Source: Hyphomicrobiaceae bacterium
GTDB lineage: Bacteria; Pseudomonadota; Alphaproteobacteria; Rhizobiales; Hyphomicrobiaceae
NCBI GenBank assembly: GCA_022844275.1
Contig: JALHMB010000011.1
Coordinates: 43,408 to 107,407, forward strand
Direction of reading: 5' to 3'
Length of the DNA: 64,000 nucleotides
In this document: piece after piece, positions 26,770-34,943 of the stretch
Position numbering within the stretch: position 1 is the stretch's first letter
Layout: every line of letters begins with the position of its first letter
Notes under the pieces: model-generated
Told to the model about the DNA's origin: nothing
The model's database searches: none
What the model saw: the letters and a program-made list of their open reading frames with translations, nothing else
Position numbers and translations under genes: made by a program

Positions 26770-27554
26770 GACCGTGGTCTTTCATTCGAGAGGCGCCATG
26801 GCATGTTGCCACGCTCAGCCATCTCCTCGAGCACTTGTCGGTCGCGCAGCGTGTCCATCGCACGCCAGAACCCCTCGTATTTGTAGGCATAGAGTTGACC
26901 GGCCTCGATCAACCTGCTGAAGGGCTCGAGTACGAGTTCCTCGCCGTCGCGGATGTAATCGAATATCTCCTTGCGGAAGATGAAATATCCGCCGTTGATC
27001 CAGGTTTCGGATTCCGTATTGGCGCGTAGGCGCTCGACAGTGCCCTGCGCATCGAATTCCACCAGATGAAAGTTGAAAGGCGGGCGCACGCAGACGAAAC
27101 ACGCAACTTTTCCGCTCGCCTTGAAGCGCTCGATCATCTCGGGAAGCGGCAGATCGGAGAGGCCGTCGCTATAGTTCGCGAGGAAGACCTCCTCATCCTT
27201 CACTAGATGACGCACCGCCATCAAGCGCTCGCCGATATTGCGCCAAATTCCGGTGTCGACGAGTGTAACGCGCCAATCGGGCGGCTGCTCGCCGATAAGC
27301 TCGATTTTCGTCCCGAAATCCGAAATGACGCAGTCGCTATATGTCGTGGGATTAACTTTAGAAAAATAATCTTTAACAATATTCGCCTTGTATCCGAGAC
27401 AAAGAACAAAATCGCGATGCCCGTATTGGCTATAATACTGCATTATATGCCACAGGATCGGATGATTTCCGACCGGGATCATAGGCTTGGGTACGTTTTC
27501 TGTATAATCCCGGATCCGCGTGCCGAGGCCACCGCAGAAAAGCACGACTTTCAT
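26766..27554 (-). CDS. rfbF: Glucose-1-phosphate cytidylyltransferase
   Basis: 262 residues, close to the usual ~257. Forms CDP-glucose from glucose-1-phosphate and CTP, the entry into CDP-linked deoxy or branched sugars. The nucleotidyltransferase signature FCGGLGTRIRDYTENVPKPMIPVG is at residues 6-29, followed by HIMQYYSQYGHRDFVLCLGYK and the sugar-binding NGGYFIFRKEIF. It is the first gene of a minus-strand unit that diverges from the 3,5-epimerase gene. CDP-glucose 4,6-dehydratase, the usual next enzyme, is not present in the window. Confidence 0.93.
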   Translation of the reverse strand: MKVVLFCGGLGTRIRDYTENVPKPMIPVGNHPILWHIMQYYSQYGHRDFVLCLGYKANIVKDYFSKVNPTTYSDCVISDFGTKIELIGEQPPDWRVTLVDTGIWRNIGERLMAVRHLVKDEEVFLANYSDGLSDLPLPEMIERFKASGKVACFVCVRPPFNFHLVEFDAQGTVERLRANTESETWINGGYFIFRKEIFDYIRDGEELVLEPFSRLIEAGQLYAYKYEGFWRAMDTLRDRQVLEEMAERGNMPWRLSNERPRS

Positions 27555-27820
27555 GGGGATCCCCTCTCAAGAGCCGCGCGCAATCATGCCCAACATCTGG
27601 CCGCCGGCAAGTCATTCATAGAAGCATATGTAAGATTCACTAATATGATCTCCCTTGGTAGGGCAAGCGGCAAACTAGGCGTCCGTCGGATCAAACTTAC
27701 CCGTTATCCTGGCTGCCAATCTGGCCCGGAAGCTGCTAAGCGTGGATGCAAACTCGACGCCAAATGGGAAGACGGGCGATCCGAGAGTATGCGTTAAGTC
27801 AATTTCAGGAGACGCAGTTC
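27555..27820. promoter_or_regulatory. Divergent promoter region of the nucleotide-sugar genes
   Basis: 266 bases between the divergent CDP-glucose synthase and 3,5-epimerase genes. The stretch 27610-27665 is clearly more AT-rich than its surroundings and should contain both promoters. No exact promoter pair can be assigned. A CAGGAG ribosome-binding site near 27807 supports the GTG start of the epimerase. Confidence 0.45.
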
Positions 27821-28387
27821 GTGATCTTCACGGAAACTAAGCTTAAAGGGGCCTTCATCCTCGATATCGAGCGCCGTTCGGATGAGCGGGGGTTCTTCGC
27901 GCGCGCCTTCTGTCAAGAAGAATTCAAGGCGCACGGTCTGAAGCCGGTCATCGCCCAGGCGAACATCGCACACAATCGCCTCAAGGGTACCTTGCGCGGG
28001 ATGCACTTCCAATACCCGCCCGCGGCCGAGACGAAGCTCGTCCGCTGCACCAAGGGCGCCATACTCGACATCATCGTCGATCTCCGGCCCGAGAGCCCCA
28101 CATACCTGCAGCACATCTCAGTCGAGCTGACCGAGGACAACCAGCGCGCGCTCTTCGTGCCGGAACGCTTCGCTCACGGCTACCAGGTGTTGCGGGACGA
28201 TACAGACACGACTTACTTCGTCGGCGAGTTCTATACGCCGAATGCTGAGGGTGGGTTGATGTACAACGACCCGAAGCTCGGATTGCGCTGGCCACTCCCT
28301 GTCACGGTGGTTTCAGAGAAAGATCAGAAGTTCGCTCCGCTCGACACGATCGAGGCAGAGGTGAAGCGCCGCATGAGCGCAGGGTGA
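27821..28387 (+). CDS. dTDP-4-dehydrorhamnose 3,5-epimerase-like protein
   Basis: 188 residues from GTG at 27821, chosen because CAGGAG lies nine bases upstream and the family start aligns there (FTETKLKGAFILDIERRSDERGFFARAF). The catalytic histidine lies in TLRGMHFQYPP and the partner region in RFAHGYQVL; KLVRCTKGAILDIIVDLR is the cupin core. RfbC-type enzymes epimerise 4-keto-6-deoxy sugars at C3 and C5. Beside a CDP-glucose synthase it may act on a CDP-4-keto sugar rather than the dTDP form. No other rhamnose-pathway genes (RfbA, B or D) are in the window. Confidence 0.9.
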   Translation: MIFTETKLKGAFILDIERRSDERGFFARAFCQEEFKAHGLKPVIAQANIAHNRLKGTLRGMHFQYPPAAETKLVRCTKGAILDIIVDLRPESPTYLQHISVELTEDNQRALFVPERFAHGYQVLRDDTDTTYFVGEFYTPNAEGGLMYNDPKLGLRWPLPVTVVSEKDQKFAPLDTIEAEVKRRMSAG

Positions 28388-28437
28388 GGGGTAGGCCCCT
28401 GCGGACACTGCAGAAGGCCCAGTAGCGGGAGTTAAAA

Positions 28438-29763
28438 ATGCACATGCTCGATACCGCACTCAAGCGGCGCGAGGACGAAGGCCGCCCCATCAGAGTAGGC
28501 ATCGTCGGGGCGGGCTTTATGAGCCAGGGGTTGTCCAACCAAATCGCGCACAGCATTCCGGGCATGCGCGTCGCCGCAATCTCGAACCGCAAGCCGCAGC
28601 GCGCACTCGATGTCCTGCGCTATTCGGGCTTCGAGGATGCGCGCATCGTGGAAAGCCAAGCCGCGCTGGACAAGGAGATATCGGCTGGACGGCCGGCTGC
28701 GACAGCAGATGCAATGCTGATCGCGCGCTCGGAGCACGTGGACGTCGTGGTCGACGCGACTGGATCGGTCGAGTTCGGGGCGCATTTGGCGCTGGAGGCC
28801 TTCAAGCATGGCAAGGACGTCGTGCTCTTAAATGCCGAGATCGACGCCACCATCGGTCCAATCCTACAGACGTATGCGCGCAAACATGGTGTCATTCTTT
28901 CCGCGTGCGAGGGTGACGAGCCGGGCGTACAGATGAACCTCGTACGCTGGGTGAAGGGCCTCGGCCTGATCCCGCGCGTTATCGGAAACGTCAAGGGCCT
29001 GCAGGATCCCTATCGCAATCCAACGACGCAGAAAGGCTTTGCGGAGCAGTGGGGCCAGAACCCGGCGATGGTCACCAGCTTCGCCGACGGCTCGAAGATC
29101 AGCTTCGAGCAGGCGATCGTGGCGAATGCAACGGGGTTCAAGGTTCGCTCTCGCGGCATGTCGCGGGGCTTGGAATACCGCGGCGACGTGATGAGGATCG
29201 GTGAGTTGTACGACGTCGACGAGGCGCGCGCACTGGGCGGCATCATCGACTATGTCGTCGGCACGCCGCTGACCAAGGTCTACGTCCTGGCAGAGCACAC
29301 CGATCCCAAGCAGCGGCACTATCTCAATCTGTACAAGATGGGGCCTGGTCCCCTTTATCCATTCTTCACGCCCTACCACCTGGTTCACTTCGAAGTGCCG
29401 AACGCCATCGCACGCGTCGCCCTGTTCCGTGACAATGTTGCGCCGCCGCTCGGCGGTCCGGTCGTCGAAGTTTGTGCGGTCGCCAAGCGCGATCTCAAGG
29501 CCGGAGAGGTGCTGGACAACTCCGGCATGTACATGACTTACGGCGAAGCCGCGAACGTCGAGGAGATGTCCAGCGGACGATACTTGCCAGAAGGGCTGGT
29601 CGAAGGTTGCAAGCTGAAGGGCGATATTTCGAAGGACAGCGTCCTCAAGTATGACGATGTCGAGCTGCCGCCCGGACGACTGGCCGACCGACTGCGGGCT
29701 GAACAGTACGCCATGTTCCGTAATGAAAGATGGCTGCAAGATCTCGTGTCGGCGCCGGTCTGA
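28438..29763 (+). CDS. NAD(P)-dependent oxidoreductase with SAF domain
   Basis: 441 residues. An N-terminal Rossmann domain (VGIVGAGFMSQGL, about 20-32; VDVVVDATGSVEFG) resembles homoserine dehydrogenase-type oxidoreductases, and the C-terminal part (about 340-420) is a SAF domain (VVEVCAVAKRDLKAGEVLDNSG). Proteins of this build occur in O-antigen and EPS clusters beside CDP-glucose and epimerase genes; their reaction is, to my knowledge, poorly defined. The ATG follows GGGAG. With the epimerase upstream it probably forms one transcript that ends at the hairpin at 29770-29791. Confidence 0.85.
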   Translation: MHMLDTALKRREDEGRPIRVGIVGAGFMSQGLSNQIAHSIPGMRVAAISNRKPQRALDVLRYSGFEDARIVESQAALDKEISAGRPAATADAMLIARSEHVDVVVDATGSVEFGAHLALEAFKHGKDVVLLNAEIDATIGPILQTYARKHGVILSACEGDEPGVQMNLVRWVKGLGLIPRVIGNVKGLQDPYRNPTTQKGFAEQWGQNPAMVTSFADGSKISFEQAIVANATGFKVRSRGMSRGLEYRGDVMRIGELYDVDEARALGGIIDYVVGTPLTKVYVLAEHTDPKQRHYLNLYKMGPGPLYPFFTPYHLVHFEVPNAIARVALFRDNVAPPLGGPVVEVCAVAKRDLKAGEVLDNSGMYMTYGEAANVEEMSSGRYLPEGLVEGCKLKGDISKDSVLKYDDVELPPGRLADRLRAEQYAMFRNERWLQDLVSAPV

Positions 29764-29769
29764 GGTGGG

Positions 29770-29791
29770 CGCCTCTCCTCGCGGAGGGGCG
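29770..29791 (+). terminator. Possible terminator after the SAF oxidoreductase gene
   Basis: CGCCTCTCC / GGAGGGGCG around TCGC, a 9-bp stem with one G-T pair, seven bases after the stop codon. No T-run follows, so termination efficiency is uncertain. Confidence 0.5.
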
Positions 29792-29823
29792 GCTGGTGAC
29801 AGGCGATCCGCACTAAGGAAATT

Positions 29824-29846
29824 GTCAATGCGATCAGCGCATTGAC
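29824..29846. promoter_or_regulatory. Operator-like palindrome upstream of the acyl-transfer operon
   Basis: Perfect inverted half-sites GTCAATGCG and CGCATTGAC separated by ATCAG, about 200 bases upstream of the MBOAT gene. The half-site centres are 14 bases apart and no T-run follows, so a protein-binding site is as likely as an RNA hairpin. Confidence 0.45.
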
Positions 29847-30047
29847 TTGGATCCGAAGCCTGCTTTACCCTTTAAGGTTAGGGCAGTTCGTTTTCGGGAT
29901 GTGCAGCAGTACTATGGTGACGGCCGCGCGGTCAGCAGCTGGCGGCCTTTGTAGCAATTCCGAACTCTCGAGGGCGACCGTGTACCAATTTGCAGAGGCA
30001 AGGCGGATTGAGTCGGAAGCGCCACGTCCATGAGACGATAACTCGCC

Positions 30048-31511
30048 ATGGCGTTCATTTCCCGAGAGTTCGCGATCTTCTTTACGATCGTCGCAGTCGT
30101 CTACTACCTGCTGCCGAAACACGTGCGCTGGATGTGGCTGTTGGCGGCCAGCCTGTACTTTTACGGCGCTGCCGAACCGCTCTTTGTCGCCCAGATCCTC
30201 GCCGCGGCCTTCGTCACGTACTACTTCGGGCTTCGCATTCAGAGCGCGCCCGACCAAGGCAGGAAAAAATCCCTGCTGACGGTCGGCGTCTGCCTCCTCG
30301 TCGCCAATCTGGCGGTCTTTAAATACACGGGCTTCTTGAATGAATCCTTCCGCCAGGCATTCGACTTTCTAGGCCTCAGCTACCCGATCCCGAGCGTCAG
30401 CATCCTTCTCCCCATCGGGATCTCCTTCTACACTTTTCTCTTGATCGGCTACCTGATCGACGTGTTCAGGGGAACACAGGCCGAGCGCCACATCGGCATC
30501 TTCTCGCTCTACGTCCTCTTCTTTCCCAAGCTGATCGCTGGGCCGATCGAGCGGACGAAGAACCTCCTGCCGCAACTTCACGCACCGCCTGACTTCAAGT
30601 ACGAGCAGGCGGTCTTCGGCCTTCAGCTCATACTCTGGGGAGTCTTCAAGAAGGCCGTCGTCGCAGACCGGATCGCACCACATGTGGACGCAGTCTACAA
30701 CGCGCCGCACGCCGCGGACGGCGTCACGCTCACGCTCGCGACCTTCATGTACGCCTTCCAACTCTATTGCGATTTCAGCGGCTATACTGATATCGCCCTC
30801 GGCACGGCGGCGTTCCTCGGCTTCAATCTGGTGCGCAATTTCGACCGGCCGTACATGGCGACATCGATCCAGGATTTCTGGAAGCGGTGGCACATCTCAC
30901 TGACGTCCTGGCTGACCGACTACGTCTACACGCCGCTCACGCGACAGAAGCGGTTCAAGATCAAGTTTTATACGATGATGCTGGCCGGCCTTTTCGTGAC
31001 GTTCGTCGTGAGCGGCATCTGGCATGGCGCCCAGTGGACGTTCGTTATCTGGGGGGTGCTGCACGGCACCTACATCGTCACATCTCTTCTGCTGCAGAAG
31101 CAGCGCAACAACTTCGTCCGCGCGATCGGCCTCACGAAGTACCCAGCACTTCACCGGACGGTCAAGATCGCGACGACCTTCCTGCTCGTGTGCTTCGCCT
31201 ATATCTGGTTCCGCGCGAACAGCGTGGCTGACGCGGTCTATATCACGACCAATCTTCACACCGGCTGGACGGCCCCCATCGAAGGACTGAAGGAACTGGT
31301 CGGACCGAACCAGCCAGGCTTCCTCCTGGCCCTGATCGGCATCGCTATCGTCATTGCGGCGGATGTGCTGCTCGGCAACAAGGACAGGGTCCGCGCGCTT
31401 CTGGCCGATCGCTCCTGGCTCCGCTGGGGCCTATATTATGCTGGGGCAACGTCCGTTCTGGTCCTCGGCGTCCTTCACGCGGATCAGCCATTCCTCTACT
31501 TCAGATTCTGA
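30048..31511 (+). CDS. MBOAT-family O-acyltransferase (AlgI/DltB-like)
   Basis: 487 residues with about 11 membrane helices. The MBOAT core shows FFPKLIAGPIERTKNLLPQL, then LYCDFSGYTDIALGTAAFLGF and FDRPYMATSIQDFWKRWHISL. The presumed catalytic histidines are His326 in SGIWHGAQW and His339 in GVLHGTY. Family members transfer acyl groups across the inner membrane to exported polymers (alginate acetylation by AlgI, teichoic acid D-alanylation by DltB). The next genes encode an SGNH-type protein and an acyl carrier protein, so the donor here may be a protein-bound thioester as in Dlt rather than acetyl-CoA. One base separates it from the next start. Confidence 0.93.
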   Translation: MAFISREFAIFFTIVAVVYYLLPKHVRWMWLLAASLYFYGAAEPLFVAQILAAAFVTYYFGLRIQSAPDQGRKKSLLTVGVCLLVANLAVFKYTGFLNESFRQAFDFLGLSYPIPSVSILLPIGISFYTFLLIGYLIDVFRGTQAERHIGIFSLYVLFFPKLIAGPIERTKNLLPQLHAPPDFKYEQAVFGLQLILWGVFKKAVVADRIAPHVDAVYNAPHAADGVTLTLATFMYAFQLYCDFSGYTDIALGTAAFLGFNLVRNFDRPYMATSIQDFWKRWHISLTSWLTDYVYTPLTRQKRFKIKFYTMMLAGLFVTFVVSGIWHGAQWTFVIWGVLHGTYIVTSLLLQKQRNNFVRAIGLTKYPALHRTVKIATTFLLVCFAYIWFRANSVADAVYITTNLHTGWTAPIEGLKELVGPNQPGFLLALIGIAIVIAADVLLGNKDRVRALLADRSWLRWGLYYAGATSVLVLGVLHADQPFLYFRF

Positions 31512-31512
31512 C

Positions 31513-32574
31513 ATGGATGCGCCACCCACAATCGTGACCAAAGAGACCACATCAGCGGCCGCACCGGACAGTGGTGGGCTGAACGGTCCCCTGCGTCTCG
31601 GCGTGCAGCTCGTCATCCTGGCTACCGCGGTGCTCGCGACCGCAGCGGCGATCGTCTTTCTCGTTCCCGAGAAGAACGACTACAGCCTTGGCATTGGGCT
31701 GAAGCACGAACGCCTCGAGCAGCTCGATACGCGAAAGATCGTGCTCGTCGGCGGCTCGAACCTCTCCTACGGCGTCGACAGCAAGATGATCCAACAGGCG
31801 ACGGGATGCCCCGTCGTCAACATGGGCATGAACGGATACTTCGGCGTCCGCTACTTGCTCGAAGAGGTTAAGGCTCACATCAACCCTTCCGACATCGTCG
31901 TGCTCTCCTTCGAGTACGACAACCTCTTCAAGTCCGTCGACGGCACGCCGGCCAGCCACTTGGCCATCACGAAGGCCTATCCCAAGATCTTCTCGTACCT
32001 GTCATTCGAACAGAAGCTGCAGGCCATCAGCGCCATTCCGACAGTTGCGCAGGCAAAGCTCATGCGGCTGATCTCGGAGGCCATTGAGACAGTCAAGGAG
32101 CCTCTGACGGGCAAGTCCTATGAGGTCACTGGCCCGGCCGACATGAATGAGATCGAGTCGCTGAAAAGCTTCACGCCGGAGGGCGATATCATCGGCCACC
32201 TCGGCGTCGTTTGGCCTTTTTCCCGCGAGGGTGCGGTCGTGCCCGAAGGCGCCTCGATCAATCCGGAGATGATTGCGCAGATGCGCGGCTTCGCCGAGGA
32301 GATGCAGAAGCGCGGCGTGCCGGTTATCGTCTCCTATACGCCATTCATCCGTGAAGCGTACGACAAGCTGCAAAATGTTCTGGTCCAGTTCGATACCATG
32401 ATCAAATCAAGTCCGCCGCTGATCGCGCCGAGCCGTCCTTTGGACTTCACTTATGACCAGAGCCTGTTCTTCGATACCGTGTATCATTTGAATGGACGCG
32501 GTCGGCCCTTGAGAACGCAGAAGATGATCGACGACCTGCAAGCCACATTGGGCGCGCGCGTGCGCTGTCCCTAG
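31513..32574 (+). CDS. Membrane-anchored SGNH-like protein (DltD/AlgX-type partner)
   Basis: 353 residues from the ATG at 31513, two bases after the MBOAT stop. One N-terminal membrane anchor (about 28-50) leads into a periplasmic domain. It starts with IVLVGGSNLSYGVDS, the position of the SGNH nucleophile block (Ser in GGSN), continues with VVNMGMNGYFGVRYLLEEVK, and ends with FFDTVYHLNGRGR, the Asp/His block seen in DltD-like proteins. It is a plausible periplasmic acyl acceptor or transferase working with the MBOAT protein on the exported polysaccharide. Overall sequence is divergent; the assignment rests on motif spacing and context. Confidence 0.8.
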   Translation: MDAPPTIVTKETTSAAAPDSGGLNGPLRLGVQLVILATAVLATAAAIVFLVPEKNDYSLGIGLKHERLEQLDTRKIVLVGGSNLSYGVDSKMIQQATGCPVVNMGMNGYFGVRYLLEEVKAHINPSDIVVLSFEYDNLFKSVDGTPASHLAITKAYPKIFSYLSFEQKLQAISAIPTVAQAKLMRLISEAIETVKEPLTGKSYEVTGPADMNEIESLKSFTPEGDIIGHLGVVWPFSREGAVVPEGASINPEMIAQMRGFAEEMQKRGVPVIVSYTPFIREAYDKLQNVLVQFDTMIKSSPPLIAPSRPLDFTYDQSLFFDTVYHLNGRGRPLRTQKMIDDLQATLGARVRCP

Positions 32575-32602
32575 AACTTCGACGGATTGGAGAGACTACC
32601 TA

Positions 32603-32848
32603 ATGAACGAACAGCAGATTCTTGGGCAGATCAGCGAGATCGTCCAGCGTATCCTGGCCGACAAAGGGCTCGACGCGCGCCCCATAACTGCCGATACGGC
32701 TCTTCTCGATGGTACGGTCGGGATCGACTCGCTGGACCTCGCCGTACTCGTGCGCGAGCTCGAGGACGTCGCCGGGCATGACCCGTTTGCCGATGGCTTC
32801 ATCGAATTTCAAACGGCGGGTGAGCTCGCGAAGCTCTACATCAAGTAG
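32603..32848 (+). CDS. Acyl carrier protein (DltC/ACP-like)
   Basis: 81 residues, a typical four-helix carrier protein. The phosphopantetheine attachment site is Ser43 in GIDSLDLAVLV. It is not a housekeeping fatty-acid AcpP: it lacks the highly acidic helix II context and the fab neighbours. Third gene of the MBOAT/SGNH/carrier set and probably carries the acyl group that the MBOAT protein delivers. The adenylating enzyme that could load it is encoded on the opposite strand 780 bases away. Confidence 0.92.
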   Translation: MNEQQILGQISEIVQRILADKGLDARPITADTALLDGTVGIDSLDLAVLVRELEDVAGHDPFADGFIEFQTAGELAKLYIK

Positions 32849-32881
32849 CGCGGCCGCCGTCGCGACGGCCGACCTTACGCC

Positions 32882-33625
32882 TCAGCAGCTGACGCCCCCG
32901 TCGACGAGGATGACCTGGCCGGTGATCATGCCGGCGCCGTCACTCAGCAGGAAGCGAAGCAGGGCTGTGATGTCGTCTTCGGACGCAAGCCGCCCGAGTG
33001 GCGTACGATTGACGATCTGAGCGAGTTGGGGCGGCGTCAGCGTTGCCGACATCTCCGTCTTCACATAGCCGGGGCCGATGCTGTTGACCGTAATGCGCCG
33101 GCGCCCGAGCTCACGGGCAAGCGCACGCGTCAGGCCATCCATGCCGGCTTTGGACGCGCTGTAGGCGGCGAGCCCATTGTAGCCGCGACTTCCAATAATC
33201 GAGCTGATGTTGATGATCCGTCCGCCGGTATTCTGGCGGATCATGTGCTCGGAGACCGCACGGGCAAAGTGAATAGCGCCGATCAGGTTGACCTGGATCA
33301 GCCGCTCGCTCTCGACATTCGGGAAAGACGTCAGGATGCCGGCCTGGGCCACGCCCGCGTTGTTGACGAGCCCGTAGATGCCATCCTCACCGGCCCACTG
33401 CATCGCGTCCGTGACGAAGCGATTGGCGTCATCGGCATTGCCTACCTCGCACGGCGCCCAATAAAAGCGCGATGCATACTCGGGACGATCGAGAAGTGCC
33501 GCGAGCCGGGCAGGCTTCGAGCGGCTGCAGGTGGACACCCGGTATCCGTCGGCGAGCAGCGCTTCGACAAATGCAGCGCCGAGACCGCGGCTGCCACCCG
33601 TGACCATGATATGCCGGCTTCCCAT
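32882..33625 (-). CDS. SDR ketoreductase, FabG-like
   Basis: 247 residues from the ATG at 33625, which has GAAGG upstream inside the end of the preceding gene; the in-frame ATG at 33652 would overlap that gene by 23 bases. Cofactor loop TGGSRGLGAAF, NNAGVAQ, catalytic Ser in NISSIIG and Tyr-Lys in YSASKAG, end MITGQVILVDGG. It resembles 3-oxoacyl-ACP reductases. With a dedicated carrier protein and adenylating enzyme next door, it may reduce a 3-oxoacyl group on the carrier, for example acetoacetyl to 3-hydroxybutyryl; that is inference. Confidence 0.9.
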   Translation of the reverse strand: MGSRHIMVTGGSRGLGAAFVEALLADGYRVSTCSRSKPARLAALLDRPEYASRFYWAPCEVGNADDANRFVTDAMQWAGEDGIYGLVNNAGVAQAGILTSFPNVESERLIQVNLIGAIHFARAVSEHMIRQNTGGRIINISSIIGSRGYNGLAAYSASKAGMDGLTRALARELGRRRITVNSIGPGYVKTEMSATLTPPQLAQIVNRTPLGRLASEDDITALLRFLLSDGAGMITGQVILVDGGVSC

Positions 33626-33629
33626 TCCG

Positions 33630-34943
33630 CTAGGCCTTCTTTCCCGATGCACCCGTCGCTATCTTGTCCACGATCTTCAGAACCCGCGGCACCTGAAACG
33701 ACGCCAGCTGCGCGCGACACGCGGCGAGGATGCGCGGCCGTGCAGCGGCAGGGTCCTCGCCTGCCGACAACACCACATCCGCGGCGACCAACGCGCCGCT
33801 GATGGGATTGGACACGCCGTAGACGCGCGCTTCGTCGACACCCGGCTGGCTCAGAATCAGCTTCTCGATCGCGAGAGGATAGACCTTGTAGCCGCCGACA
33901 TTGATCGTCTTGTCTGCACGCCCCAGGATGTAGACACGATCGCCGACGATCTCGCACTGATCCGTTGTCGAAAGCCAGCCATCGTCCTGCAAGGGCTGCG
34001 CGTTCTCCGAGACATACGCCTGCATCCGATTTGGCGTCCGGATCTCGAGGTATCCATCGCGGATCCTGAGTTCGATGCCGTGTGCCGTCTGGCCGAGATA
34101 TGAGGATGGAAAGCCCTCGAGGCCGTCATGTACGGCAAATACGACTCCGGCTTCGGTCGATGCATACGTATGGGTAATGCGCGCAGAAGGAAACGCCGCC
34201 TTGACGCGGTCCAGCGTCGCCTGGTCCGCCGCTTCACCGCCCATCGTGATCTGGCGCAGTGACAGCGATGCCGTCTTGCCAGCCATGAGGAAGGAGCGCC
34301 AGAACGTCGGCGTGCCGCTGACCTGCGTAACATTCCAGTGCAGGGCCGCGTCGTAGAAGCCGCGCGGCGTGCGCTCGACTGGCGCCACGACCATGCCCTT
34401 CGTGACGGTCGCAGTCAGAATGACCTGGATACCGGCGAAGCCCGTCGGCTGGTAGGTAAGCAGCCATCTGGCCGCTCGGTTGGCGGGGTGATCGGCCGTC
34501 GCGCGAGCGCGGCTCACGAGCGAATCGAGAGTATGCGCCGCGATCTTCGGCGTGCCGGACGTCCCGGAGGTCATGAGATGAATGCGCCCCGACGCCGATG
34601 TGGCTGGGCGCGTCTTGGAGAGATGCTCGTCGGCCTCACCGATGCGGTACGTGATACCGTATGTGGCGACGATATCGGCGACCTGCTCGGCCGGTATCGT
34701 CGTATGGGCGATATAGAGATCGACGCCGGCCCGCGCACTTGCGTCGATCGCACGGATGATGTCGAGCGGACTGTCGCTGCACACCATCGCCTGGGTCACA
34801 TCCGCATTCTTGAAGATCTCGACGAGCGCATCGGATTGCGCGCGCACCTCCGCGCGTGACCAACTTTCGGTCCCTCGCGCCACGAGAGTTGCGGCGTCAC
34901 CCGCATCGAGACCGAGCCCCATCGGAGCGCTGAAGCCACTCAT
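33630..34943 (-). CDS. Acyl-adenylating enzyme (AMP-binding/ANL family, short form)
   Basis: 437 residues, shorter than most ANL enzymes (~500-550) through a reduced N-terminus. Adenylation motifs are present: HLMTSGTSGTPK (A3, about 122-133), TYASTEAG (A5), STTDQCEIVGDRVYILGRADKTINVGGYKVYP (A7-A8 region) and a terminal lysine in GASGKKA (A10). It should activate a carboxylic acid as acyl-AMP and load it on a carrier thiol, like DltA for D-alanine. Its start overlaps the upstream GMC gene stop (ATGA), and the SDR gene follows after four bases. The acid is unknown. Confidence 0.88.
   Translation of the reverse strand: MSGFSAPMGLGLDAGDAATLVARGTESWSRAEVRAQSDALVEIFKNADVTQAMVCSDSPLDIIRAIDASARAGVDLYIAHTTIPAEQVADIVATYGITYRIGEADEHLSKTRPATSASGRIHLMTSGTSGTPKIAAHTLDSLVSRARATADHPANRAARWLLTYQPTGFAGIQVILTATVTKGMVVAPVERTPRGFYDAALHWNVTQVSGTPTFWRSFLMAGKTASLSLRQITMGGEAADQATLDRVKAAFPSARITHTYASTEAGVVFAVHDGLEGFPSSYLGQTAHGIELRIRDGYLEIRTPNRMQAYVSENAQPLQDDGWLSTTDQCEIVGDRVYILGRADKTINVGGYKVYPLAIEKLILSQPGVDEARVYGVSNPISGALVAADVVLSAGEDPAAARPRILAACRAQLASFQVPRVLKIVDKIATGASGKKA

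Noticed and set aside
28864..29739. Open frame of 291 codons antisense to the SAF oxidoreductase
   Set aside because: Low-complexity charged translation; the plus strand has the Rossmann and SAF domains.
32850..32875. GC-rich palindrome between the carrier protein and ketoreductase genes as a terminator
   Set aside because: Only about a 7-bp self-complementary core with no loop and no T-run; too weak to call.
33026..33802. Open frame of 258 codons on the plus strand opposite the ketoreductase gene
   Set aside because: The minus strand encodes a complete SDR with catalytic residues; the plus-strand reading has none.
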